From JALNZF01 sp964447405 (GTDB lineage Bacteria; Nitrospirota; UBA9217), in NCBI GenBank assembly GCA_964447405.1, contig CAYUSP010000005.1, forward strand, positions 62,001 through 126,000: a stretch of DNA of 64,000 nucleotides. Reading direction: 5' to 3'. The position numbers were made by a program, and so were the translations under genes. Within the stretch, counting starts at the first letter, position 1. Every line of letters begins with the position of its first letter. Shown here piece by piece: positions 19,363 through 27,738 of the stretch. The notes beneath the pieces were generated by a model. It was given only the letters and a program-made list of their open reading frames with translations, was not told the DNA's origin and made no database searches.

Positions 19363-19452
19363 TCTTTGCGAATCCGAGAATGACAGTATGATAAGGAAGT
19401 GATGCATAATATTCCAATTGGCTTCAGTCAATGAAGCTACGATTTGTAACAT

Positions 19453-19466
19453 CATATTCGAATATG
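19453..19466. promoter_or_regulatory. perfect 14-bp palindrome upstream of the giant cytochrome
   Basis: CATATTCGAATATG is a perfect palindrome about 90 bp before the preferred start at 19362. It could be an operator for a dimeric regulator. A TTGACT also lies nearby on the minus strand, but its -10 box is poor. Confidence 0.35.
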
Positions 19467-19902
19467 AAATAGAACAGTTATTACTCTTATTAACTAAGCA
19501 ATAACGATACCAGTGCTTAGAGTAGATATTACAATAAGTAATTCAGCGTGTTAACAATATGGAATTAGTTTATTAAATAGATATAGCGCATGTATGCTCA
19601 ATAAACATATTTCATTGGCATTTAATGCGCAACCCACTATTAAAAAATGCTTTTTTATAATATTTTATAAACCTAAGGTATCAAGCAATCAATGATACTT
19701 AACTACTCATTGACGTTATGGAGGTAGGATGAAAATTATGCTCTTGAAATAACGTAAAGCAAGCATCACTTGCCGAGTATAACTAATACATTGGGACCTC
19801 AGCGTTTCCGCTGCTAGGCAGATAACACATCTCATGACACAACGCATGGCATCGGTTATAACATTTTTCAATTCATCCAACCGATATATTAGCTGTATCA
19901 AC
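19467..19902. other. AT-rich intergenic region
   Basis: About 430 bp, much richer in A+T than its surroundings. No gene is supported. A good ribosome site GGAGGTAGG at 19720-19728 is followed by a plus-strand ATG and only seven codons, perhaps a decayed gene start. No GEMM/c-di-GMP riboswitch core was found. Confidence 0.5.
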
Positions 19903-19977
19903 GGAGATAGAAGCACTGGTATGGGGACGCTGAACTGAGGTTAAAGATACTGCAGGCCCGACAGAAAGTAGCCACCA
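19903..19977. repeat. 75-bp direct repeat, copy B
   Basis: Partner of 12142-12216 (69/75 identical). Here the PilZ gene end is the functional part, while the hflX-like end still reads EIEALVWGR plus stop in frame although no hflX precedes it. The two copies bracket the giant cytochrome gene. Confidence 0.9.
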
Positions 19978-20615
19978 TGCAGTTTCGTGTACCATCGGAC
20001 CGCTGCTGCCCTGGAAGGGTTTGGATAGAAATTAGGGTGAATGGTCACGGTCTTATCACGGTCAAGAGGGACCATGGTCCTCATGCAAAGGCCAGAGGGG
20101 CTCGTATTGACAGCAACGCCTTTCAGCACGTTATGGAACGGAGCCACCATGAACATCACCTCAGCCTCGGTCGCGAGGCGGTCTTCCTTGCGCTTCAACC
20201 CCAGAGAACGCGAAAGGTCCATGTGCGGCTCACGCACGTCAAGCCATGCGGCAATCCGGTGAAAATCGAAGGGTTTCTCAAAAAAGGCGCATCCCAACCG
20301 CAGAATTTCCTCGGTTTGCAGAAGGGTAACGCGGTGCGAAAGAATCGCCTTGTCTTTCATCGGAACACTGCATCCCTTTGCGGCCTGGGCTTTGAACAGC
20401 TCCATACCGGTCATGCCATTCAGATCGAGTTCGCTGATCATGATATCAGCGCACGGTACCTTTTCCGTGCAGGCGGATCCATCCTTTGCGATGGAGCAAA
20501 GGGTGGCCTCCTGGCGGGTCAGGACCTCATACCCCCCCCGGATGTCAAAAAAGTATTGCATCATGCTTAACGTGGTTTGATCATCATCAAAGATTATCAC
20601 TCTGCGCTTTCTCAT
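19941..20615 (-). CDS. PilZ-domain protein with degenerate receiver domain
   Basis: 224 residues. Residues 5-120 form a receiver fold: RRVIIFDDDQTTLSMM with the acidic pocket and the EKP lysine segment FFEKPFD are present, but the phosphoacceptor position is Glu62 (ISELDLNGMTG) instead of Asp. Residues about 135-224 are a PilZ-like domain (VNTSPSGLCMRT ... GGYFLSGLQYL); the usual RxxxR of c-di-GMP binders is only weakly matched by RKEDR. ATG 20615 is preceded by GGAAAGGACAG. Probably a phosphorylation-independent or constitutively active output protein tied to c-di-GMP or surface functions (inference). Its 3' end overlaps repeat copy B. Confidence 0.85.
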   Translation of the reverse strand: MRKRRVIIFDDDQTTLSMMQYFFDIRGGYEVLTRQEATLCSIAKDGSACTEKVPCADIMISELDLNGMTGMELFKAQAAKGCSVPMKDKAILSHRVTLLQTEEILRLGCAFFEKPFDFHRIAAWLDVREPHMDLSRSLGLKRKEDRLATEAEVMFMVAPFHNVLKGVAVNTSPSGLCMRTMVPLDRDKTVTIHPNFYPNPSRAAAVRWYTKLHGGYFLSGLQYL

Positions 20616-20929
20616 GTCTGTCCTTTCCATGAAACTGAAGCACGCATACATTAAACAACATCAATAATAAAACCGAATATTGCACTATGATGCATTATAG
20701 TGAATACTTCTATACACTTTGAGATCAACGCTAATGTGCATATTGAAGCATAAGAGTGACGATTTTTCAAGGGCAAGAGACGATTATCCACAGAATTAAT
20801 TCAGTCGGAATTTATTATGATCCATGCATGAGCGGGCGTGCCTGTGAAAGGGAGGAACGTGAGCGGCACATCGAAGGGGAAATCGGATCCGATCAGGCAT
20901 CACTGTGAGCGGCTAAAAGCAAGAACCGG
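20616..20929. other. intergenic region, nothing recognised
   Basis: About 310 bp between the PilZ gene and a small membrane-protein gene. The half near 20650-20780 is AT-rich and could contain the PilZ promoter. No convincing ORF, repeat or hairpin with a T-run was seen. Confidence 0.4.
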
Positions 20930-21271
20930 TCAACCGTGTTTCCTCGACCTGTTGAAGTAAAAGCCAATTTGTATTGCAGCGATCAGCAAAGAATAGAACA
21001 CAAGGCTAACGAACAGGATGACTTCCTCACCCGTAGCATTCAGCGTCTTCATCCTGCCCTGTATCAGAACAAGGATGGCGATACCGGGCGCTTCCAGCAC
21101 TTTCCGCGCCGAATAAAATACACCATCCAAAAATCCGCCGGAGTAATATTCGATGCCTACGATGAGAAATGTGATCACAAGGTTGGTCAGAGCATAGTTC
21201 AGTATTGTCTGGATCCGTATTGCAGTCGCGCTCCGGTGCGAAGGAACACTATTACGACGCCTCATGTACAT
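20930..21271 (-). CDS. hypothetical membrane protein, 113 aa
   Basis: Not recognised. Two predicted membrane helices (ALTNLVITFLIVGIEYY and EVILFVSLVFYSLLIAAIQI) with a positively charged N-terminus and the C-terminal end NRSRKHG. The ATG at 21271 has AGGAGACA just upstream and overlaps the end of the small lipoprotein-like gene by 10 bp, so translation is probably coupled. It appears to be the last gene of the lipoprotein cluster. Confidence 0.6.
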   Translation of the reverse strand: MYMRRRNSVPSHRSATAIRIQTILNYALTNLVITFLIVGIEYYSGGFLDGVFYSARKVLEAPGIAILVLIQGRMKTLNATGEEVILFVSLVFYSLLIAAIQIGFYFNRSRKHG

Positions 21272-21528
21272 TCATTGTCTCCTGTCCCGGACACGATCCT
21301 TCCGTCGAGCATCTCGATGATGCAAGTGCACGTCAACGCAAGACCCTCGGCACTCTGGGAATTCACCTTGGCCGTAATGAATCCGGAAGGCGCCGCTGGA
21401 GCACCGGTTATGGTCAAATTCTGGATTATTGACTCGGCCGGCCCTGATGCACCGTCGGTACTGCTACTTCCCTTGCGGCCAATGAATGTACAATGCATCA
21501 TTAAAACAAGCGAGCCATAAACAGCCAA
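21262..21528 (-). CDS. small lipoprotein-like protein, 88 aa
   Basis: The start TTG 21528 gives an N-terminal hydrophobic stretch (VYGSLVLMMHCTF), then GRKGSSSTDGASGP, the same Gly-rich collagen-like linker seen after the lipobox in the four large neighbouring lipoproteins. The rest (about 60 residues) is a small beta-rich domain ending in TGDNECT. The lipobox itself (LMMHC) is poor and the start is uncertain, so the signal may be degenerate. Its stop overlaps the next gene, which supports a real coding sequence. Confidence 0.5.
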   Translation of the reverse strand: MAVYGSLVLMMHCTFIGRKGSSSTDGASGPAESIIQNLTITGAPAAPSGFITAKVNSQSAEGLALTCTCIIEMLDGRIVSGTGDNECT

Positions 21529-21629
21529 TCTTTTCGTAACGTACCTTCCATGATGTTGATAAATAATATGAGACTGCCGCCGTTGCTTTTATGGTACCGA
21601 TTGAACAACCTAAATAATTGCTGTTGGCG

Positions 21630-23603
21630 CTACTGCCTGCCGCTCGCGCTGATGCCCTGGGCATAGATGTCATAAACACCATTGCGGGCATCTCTCCAGA
21701 CGATAATGGCATTCCCTGCTCCGTCGGAAACGATTGACTGGAAATCCTGCGAGCCGGACGTCACAGAGATAGCGACGCCAAGCGGTGTCCAAAGAGATTC
21801 CCCCCTGCTATTGACATGTTGAGCATAAATATCATAGTTGCCATTCCTGTCATCCGTCCACGCAATGATCGCCCCACCAGCTCTGTCGGAGATCAATGAA
21901 GGCACAACCTGGTGGTTTGCCACAGCGGTCGTTATATCGATCCCTTCAGGATTCCAGAGAAGCAAGCCGCTCCCGCTGATGCGCTGGATATAGATATCAA
22001 AATTACCCGAACGATCGTCCTCCCAGGTTATGATAGCACCTCCTGATCCGTCCATAGTGATCCTGGCCATTTCCTGATTGCTGGTAGTCGAGTTGAGCGG
22101 CACACCGTTAACATTCCATTGCAGGACCCCCGCACTATTTACTCGCTGCGCATAAATCCTGCTGGTAGCGCCGGCACGATAATCTTGCCAGGCCATGATA
22201 ATTCCGCCTGCGCCATCAGGTATCATCGTTGAGTTATATCGTCTGCCTGCTGCCGAATAGATAGTAATACCGTCTGCAGTCCACTGTGCCGCGCCATGAC
22301 TGTCGATCCTCTGGGCAAAAATACCGCCATTTCCGCTGAATATATTGTTTACCCACTCGATGATCGCGCCACCCGAACCGTCTTCTATGGGGTAGGGATA
22401 CAATTGTTCAACTGGCGCAGTGGATATTGCGACGCCATCCGTGGCCCACAACGCCACTCCGGCATTATTCAGACGCTGCGCATAGACCTTGTTCGCGACT
22501 CCGTTGCGAAAGTCCGTCCACACGATAATCACTCCGCCCATGCCATCAGAGATGATCGCCGGAAATTGCTGAGTTTGTGCGGCCACGCAGACGGGAACAC
22601 CGTTTGTCGTCCATTGCACCACGCCACTACCGCTTACCCGTTGGGCATAGATGTCGGTGTCACCGCTCCGTATATCTTCCCACGCGATAATGGCCCCTCC
22701 CGCACCATCGGAGACTAGTGAGGGAAACTGCTGAGTACCCGCAGCCGTCGAAATGGCGACGCCATCCGCAGCCCAGAGCGCCATGCCACTGCTATTCACC
22801 CGCTGGGCAAATATGTCCCAATTTCCATTGCGTAGATCCGTCCAAACAATGATCGCCCCGCCAGATCCGTCAGATATCATGGCCGGCACATTCTGGCTGT
22901 TCGTCGCTATTGAAATAGGAGTGTTCACGGGATTTTCACTGGAAAAGAGAATAACAATGTGTCCGGGGCTGCTGTTAATGCCTGCCTCGGAAACGATGAC
23001 CGGTCCTGTTGTCGCGCTTGCCGGCACAATTGCGGTAATGGCTGTATCGCTCCATGAGATGACCGTAGATGTAGGAGCGCTGCCGATGCTGATACTGCTG
23101 GCACCCTGCGTACTGCCAAACCCTGCTCCAGTGATCTGTATCGGGTCGCCCGTCTTCGCTTCCGCGGGATTCACACTCGTGATGATCGGGCCTGCGGGGC
23201 TCACTGACACGAGAATGCTTGCGTATCCCCGGGACTTGAGGCCTGCCGCGTTCGTCACTTCAACGCTTACCATATAACTCCCAACGGTCGCGGGAGCGGT
23301 CCAGATCACGGAGCTGGTGCTGTTCGAGCTCAGCGTTCCTGCATCAGCCTGCCAGGAGTAGGTGAGCGCGCTGTTCACGCCATCGCCTGCGGACACGCTT
23401 AAGGCTGTGCTTGCACCTGGCCTGATTGCTGACGGATTGGCAACGATGCTGTAGATCTCAACACCGCTCGGGCCTGTCAAACCTGCTGGCCCTGCCGCTC
23501 CGTCAGAGCCGCTTTTACTGCAACCCGACAGTATGAGGAATACATCCAGGATAAGCACAGCGAATATAACTAAGATGACGCGTGTACATGGTAATGTATT
23601 CAT
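21630..23603 (-). CDS. beta-propeller lipoprotein, paralogue 1
   Basis: 657-residue secreted lipoprotein: signal peptide with lipobox LILSGC, a short Gly-rich collagen-like linker (GAAGPAGLTGPSG), a PKD/Ig-like domain (about 35-125), an IPT/TIG domain (ITSVNPAEAKTGDPIQITGAGFG), then eight repeats built around SDGxGGAIIxWxDxRxGxxDIYAQRV. Eight repeats suggest an eight-bladed propeller. The protein ends DIYAQGISASGRQ like its three paralogues. ATG 23603 is preceded by GGGGAGGGATAAT. Function unknown; surface recognition or adhesion is only a guess. Lies in a same-strand series with short gaps, probably one transcript. Confidence 0.88.
   Translation of the reverse strand: MNTLPCTRVILVIFAVLILDVFLILSGCSKSGSDGAAGPAGLTGPSGVEIYSIVANPSAIRPGASTALSVSAGDGVNSALTYSWQADAGTLSSNSTSSVIWTAPATVGSYMVSVEVTNAAGLKSRGYASILVSVSPAGPIITSVNPAEAKTGDPIQITGAGFGSTQGASSISIGSAPTSTVISWSDTAITAIVPASATTGPVIVSEAGINSSPGHIVILFSSENPVNTPISIATNSQNVPAMISDGSGGAIIVWTDLRNGNWDIFAQRVNSSGMALWAADGVAISTAAGTQQFPSLVSDGAGGAIIAWEDIRSGDTDIYAQRVSGSGVVQWTTNGVPVCVAAQTQQFPAIISDGMGGVIIVWTDFRNGVANKVYAQRLNNAGVALWATDGVAISTAPVEQLYPYPIEDGSGGAIIEWVNNIFSGNGGIFAQRIDSHGAAQWTADGITIYSAAGRRYNSTMIPDGAGGIIMAWQDYRAGATSRIYAQRVNSAGVLQWNVNGVPLNSTTSNQEMARITMDGSGGAIITWEDDRSGNFDIYIQRISGSGLLLWNPEGIDITTAVANHQVVPSLISDRAGGAIIAWTDDRNGNYDIYAQHVNSRGESLWTPLGVAISVTSGSQDFQSIVSDGAGNAIIVWRDARNGVYDIYAQGISASGRQ
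23338..23479. repeat. 142-bp identical tract shared with 25368-25509
   Basis: The PKD-like region of paralogue 1 is identical over 142 bp to that of paralogue 2, including synonymous positions, while other parts of the two genes have diverged. This points to recent gene conversion or duplication. Confidence 0.85.
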
Positions 23604-23665
23604 ATTATCCCTCCCCAACCGTGGAAATTAGCAATCAAGGTTTTCCTGCGCCGCGCTGCCTGATC

Positions 23666-25633
23666 CTACTGCCTTCCGCTCGCGCTGATGCCCTGGGCGT
23701 AGATATCAGTAGTCGCGTTCCGATAATCCTGCCAGGTGATGATTGCCCCGCCTGAACCATCCGAGACGAGTTGAGGATATAGCTGGTTACTCGCTGCCGC
23801 GGATATGGCGACACCATCAACAGTCCACTGTACTGCGCCTGTGCTGTTCACCCGTTGGGCGAAGATGTCGTTCGTTCCGCTCCGCGCATCCTGCCAGGTG
23901 ATGATCGCCCCGCCTGAATCGTCGGATACGATCCGAGCATTGGATTGCGTACCATCCACAGATGATAGGGAAACGCCATTGACAGTCCACTGGGTCGTTC
24001 CGGTGCCGTTCACCCGTTGTGCGTAAATATTCCAGTCACTGCTTCGGTTATCCTCCCATGTGATGATCGCACCGCCTGATCCATCGGAGATGATCTGGGG
24101 ATTTTGTTGGGTGCTTGCTGAAGCGGCTATGATCACGCCATTTACTGTCCACTGAACTACCCCATCGCCGTTCACCCTCTGGGCATAGATGTCCCAAAAA
24201 GTGATCAAACTCCGGGAATCCTGCCAGGTGATGATTGCACCGCCTGAGCCATCTGATATGATTTTGGGATTCCAGTGTTCATCATTCAATTTGGCTATAG
24301 CGACTCCGTTTACAGCCCATTGCGCGAGCCCGGAACTGTTCACCCGCTGGGCATAGATGTCTCCAACGCCGCTCCGGAAATCCTGCCACGTAATGATCGC
24401 ACCACCTGAACCGTCGGAAAGGAGCTGAGGAAGTTGCTGTTCATTTGCGGCAGCACATATGGCGACGCCATTTGTTGTCCACTGCACGAGCCCGGCACCA
24501 TTCAGTCGCTGAACATAGATATCATTGCTCCCGCTCCGTGAATCATTCCAGGTTATGATCGCGCCGCCTGAATTGTCAGAAATGAGCTGGAAGGACTGTT
24601 GATTTCCTGCAGCTACGGATACGGCGACGCCGTCAGCCGTCCACTGCACCATACCGGAACTGCTGACTCTCTGGGCATAGATGTCAATGTTCCCGTTGCG
24701 TTGATCCTCCCAGGCGATGATCGCCCCTCCTGACCCATCGGAGACGAGCTTCGGGTTCAATTGGCTGCCTGATGCCGCAGATATGACGACGCCATCAGCT
24801 GTCCATTGGGCAACTCCGATACTGTTCACCCGCTGGGCATAGATGTCCCAATTGCCGCTCCGCGCATCTGTCCAGGTGATGATCGCCCCGCCTGAACCGT
24901 CGGAGACAAGCTGAGGAGTTTCCTGTCCATTTGTCGCCGTGCTTACAGCGACATTTTCGATATTACTCTTTGACCAGAGTACTGCGATATAACCAGGGCT
25001 GCTGTTAACACCAGCTTCTGTCACAATGACCGAACCAGTCGTTGCCGATGTGGGGATCGTGGCAAGGATCACCGTATCGCTCCATGAGATGATCGTCGAT
25101 GTTGGAGCGCTGCCGATGCTGACACTGCTCGATCCTTGAGTGCTGCCGAAACCGGCGCCGGTAATTCGGATCTGGTCGCCTGCCCTCGCTTCCGCGGGAT
25201 TCACACTCGTGATGATAGGTCCGGTCGGGCTCACGGACACGAGAATGCTCGCGTATCCCCGGGACTTGAGTCCTGCAGCATTCGCCACCTCAACGCTTAC
25301 CATATAGCTCCCCACAGTCGCGGGAGCGGTCCAGATAACGGAGCTGGTGCTGTTCGAGTTCAGCGTACCTGCATCAGCCTGCCAGGAGTAGGTGAGCGCG
25401 CTGTTCACGCCATCGCCTGCGGACACGCTTAAGGCTGTGCTTGCACCTGGCCTGATTGCTGACGGATTGGCAACGATGCTGTAGATCTCAACACCGCTCG
25501 GGCCTGTCATACCTGCCGGCCCTAACGCACCGTCAGAGCCGCTTTTACTGCAGCCCGAGAGTATGAGGAATACATTCAGAATAAGCACAGCGAATGCAGC
25601 CAAGATGACGCGTGTACATTGTAATGTATGCAT
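23666..25633 (-). CDS. beta-propeller lipoprotein, paralogue 2
   Basis: 655 residues with the same plan as its neighbour: lipobox LILSGC, Gly-rich linker, PKD-like domain, IPT/TIG domain and eight IITWxDxRSGxxDIYAQRV blades. ATG 25633 is preceded by GGAGGGGATAAT. Its N-terminal 240 residues are closest to paralogue 1, whereas blades have diverged more. The 62-bp gap to paralogue 1 contains its ribosome site and no clear terminator. Confidence 0.88.
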   Translation of the reverse strand: MHTLQCTRVILAAFAVLILNVFLILSGCSKSGSDGALGPAGMTGPSGVEIYSIVANPSAIRPGASTALSVSAGDGVNSALTYSWQADAGTLNSNSTSSVIWTAPATVGSYMVSVEVANAAGLKSRGYASILVSVSPTGPIITSVNPAEARAGDQIRITGAGFGSTQGSSSVSIGSAPTSTIISWSDTVILATIPTSATTGSVIVTEAGVNSSPGYIAVLWSKSNIENVAVSTATNGQETPQLVSDGSGGAIITWTDARSGNWDIYAQRVNSIGVAQWTADGVVISAASGSQLNPKLVSDGSGGAIIAWEDQRNGNIDIYAQRVSSSGMVQWTADGVAVSVAAGNQQSFQLISDNSGGAIITWNDSRSGSNDIYVQRLNGAGLVQWTTNGVAICAAANEQQLPQLLSDGSGGAIITWQDFRSGVGDIYAQRVNSSGLAQWAVNGVAIAKLNDEHWNPKIISDGSGGAIITWQDSRSLITFWDIYAQRVNGDGVVQWTVNGVIIAASASTQQNPQIISDGSGGAIITWEDNRSSDWNIYAQRVNGTGTTQWTVNGVSLSSVDGTQSNARIVSDDSGGAIITWQDARSGTNDIFAQRVNSTGAVQWTVDGVAISAAASNQLYPQLVSDGSGGAIITWQDYRNATTDIYAQGISASGRQ

Positions 25634-25695
25634 ATTATCCCCTCCAAATCGTGGAAATCAGCTATCAAGGCTTTCTTGCGTCGTACTGCCTGATC

Positions 25696-27657
25696 CTACT
25701 GCCTTCCGCTCGCGCTGATGCCCTGTACATAGATGTCTGAATTTCCGCTTCGTAGATCAGTCCATGTAATGATAGCACCGCCCGAACCATCTGAGGTGAT
25801 CTTAGGATTAAGTTGATCACCAGCTGCCGTGCAGATGATGTTACCTGCTGCGGCCCACTGCGCTGCACCGGCGCTGCTCACCCGCTGGGCATAGATCTCT
25901 GAGGTTCCGCTTCCCCAATCGTTCCAGGTAATAATAGCCCCGCCAGCTCCATCGGATATGATCTGAGGATTGAAGTGATCAGCCAGAGACAGGGCCATGG
26001 CTGCGCCATTGGCAATCCACTGCACCTGCCCGGCACTGTTCACGCGTTGAGCATAGATGTCATAATTGGTCCCGCTCCGCTGGTCCTGCCAGGCGATGAT
26101 CGCCCCGCCTGAACCGTCAGCGATCAGACTGGGACTTGTCTGGATGTCCTGAACCACGGAGATCGCTACGCCATTGGCGGTCCACTGTACTGCACCGGCA
26201 TTATTCACCCGCTGTGCATAGATGTCACTCAGTGTTGTGGCGGAGTTCCTTGAATCGACCCAGGCGATGATCGCGCCGCCTGAATCGTCTGACGCGAGTT
26301 GGGGAGATTGTTGAACAGCAGCTGCGGTACAAATGGGAACGCCATCCGTTGTCCATTGCACCACGCCTGCGCTGTTCACTCGTTGAGCATAAATATCCAA
26401 GTTTGTGGTCATCACGTTCCGATAATCCTGCCACGTAATGATTGCCCCGCCGGCACCGTCCGAGATGATCTGCGGAAAATTCTGCGTATCAGCCGCCAAC
26501 GATATCGCGACCCCGTCTGCGGTCCATTGCACTGCTCCTGCGCTGTTTATTCGCTGGGCATAGATGTCCCAGCCATTTGACGGATTTCTTGCATCCATCC
26601 ACGTGATGATCGCGCCGCCGGAATCGTCAGAGATGAGCTGAGGGTTCCATTGCATGCTCGCTGCCGTGGATACAGGAACACCATTAACTGTCCATTGCAC
26701 GACCCCGGCGTTATTTATTCTCTGAGCATAAATATCGGTACCTGTGGTGGCGATTGTCCGTGAATCCATCCAGACCATGATCGCTCCGCCAGCTCCATCG
26801 GACACGAGCTGGGGAGCCTGCTGGTCATCGCCTGCCGTGCATATCGCGACGCCATTTGCCGCCCATTGCACTTCTCCAACGCTATTCACCCTTTGAGCAT
26901 ATATGTCGCGAGGCGCGGAAGGAGTGATCCGTGATTCCCAGGTGATGATCGCTCCGCCGGAACCATCAGAGACGATCTGGGGTGACTGCTGGTCGCCTGC
27001 TGCAATGGATAGGGCGACATTCTCGGGATTCTCCTTTGCCCAGAGCACGACGAGTTTGCCGGGGTTGCTGTTCACGCCGCCCACGGTAACGAATGCCGAA
27101 CCCGAGGTCGCAGTCCCAGGCACAGCTGCGGTGATCACGGTTTCGCTCCACGATATGATAGACAGTGCGGCCGCACTGCCAATACTGACAACGCTCGTTC
27201 CCTGGGTGCTGCCAAAGCCCGCACCAATGATCCGGATCTGGTCGCCTGCCTTTGCTTCAGCGGGATTCACGCTCGTGATGATGGGACCTGCCGGGCTCAC
27301 GGACACCAGGATGCTCGCGTATCCGCGGGCTTTTAGCCCTGCCGCGTTCGTCACTTCCACGCTCACCATATAGCTTCCCACGGCTGCTGGCGCAGTCCAG
27401 GTAACGGAGCTGCTGCTCGTCGAGTTCAGTGAACCCGCATCTACCTGCCACGAGTACGTCAATGCGCTGTTCACACCATCACCGGCGGACACGCGGAGGT
27501 CCGCGCTCGCTCCGGGCCTGACCACCGACGGAACGGCAGTTATGCTGTATATCTCAACACCACTGGGGCCGGCAGAGCCGGAGGAACCGCTGTTGCTGCA
27601 ACCGGTAAGTGTATGCAGAATGAGAATATATATGAGAAAAACGGAAGATCTGTTCAT
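25696..27657 (-). CDS. beta-propeller lipoprotein, paralogue 3
   Basis: 653 residues. Lipobox LHTLTGC, a shorter Gly-rich linker (SGSAGPSG), PKD-like and IPT/TIG domains and eight blades. Several blades carry a longer loop (for example MDSRTIATTGTDIYAQRI). ATG 27657 is preceded by TGGAGGTATTTG; the frame opens nine codons earlier without a ribosome site. Same operon as its neighbours by spacing. Confidence 0.88.
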   Translation of the reverse strand: MNRSSVFLIYILILHTLTGCSNSGSSGSAGPSGVEIYSITAVPSVVRPGASADLRVSAGDGVNSALTYSWQVDAGSLNSTSSSSVTWTAPAAVGSYMVSVEVTNAAGLKARGYASILVSVSPAGPIITSVNPAEAKAGDQIRIIGAGFGSTQGTSVVSIGSAAALSIISWSETVITAAVPGTATSGSAFVTVGGVNSNPGKLVVLWAKENPENVALSIAAGDQQSPQIVSDGSGGAIITWESRITPSAPRDIYAQRVNSVGEVQWAANGVAICTAGDDQQAPQLVSDGAGGAIMVWMDSRTIATTGTDIYAQRINNAGVVQWTVNGVPVSTAASMQWNPQLISDDSGGAIITWMDARNPSNGWDIYAQRINSAGAVQWTADGVAISLAADTQNFPQIISDGAGGAIITWQDYRNVMTTNLDIYAQRVNSAGVVQWTTDGVPICTAAAVQQSPQLASDDSGGAIIAWVDSRNSATTLSDIYAQRVNNAGAVQWTANGVAISVVQDIQTSPSLIADGSGGAIIAWQDQRSGTNYDIYAQRVNSAGQVQWIANGAAMALSLADHFNPQIISDGAGGAIITWNDWGSGTSEIYAQRVSSAGAAQWAAAGNIICTAAGDQLNPKITSDGSGGAIITWTDLRSGNSDIYVQGISASGRQ

Positions 27658-27738
27658 CAAATACCTCCACTGACAAAACTGCAATACAGGTCATCGCGGC
27701 TTCTCAATATCGGGCCGCGAGAGCACGCCGGGCTTGTA

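Noticed and set aside
19467..19902. c-di-GMP (GEMM) riboswitch upstream of the giant cytochrome, as in Geobacter
   Set aside because: The conserved core around GACGCAAAGC and the tetraloop-receptor text are absent.
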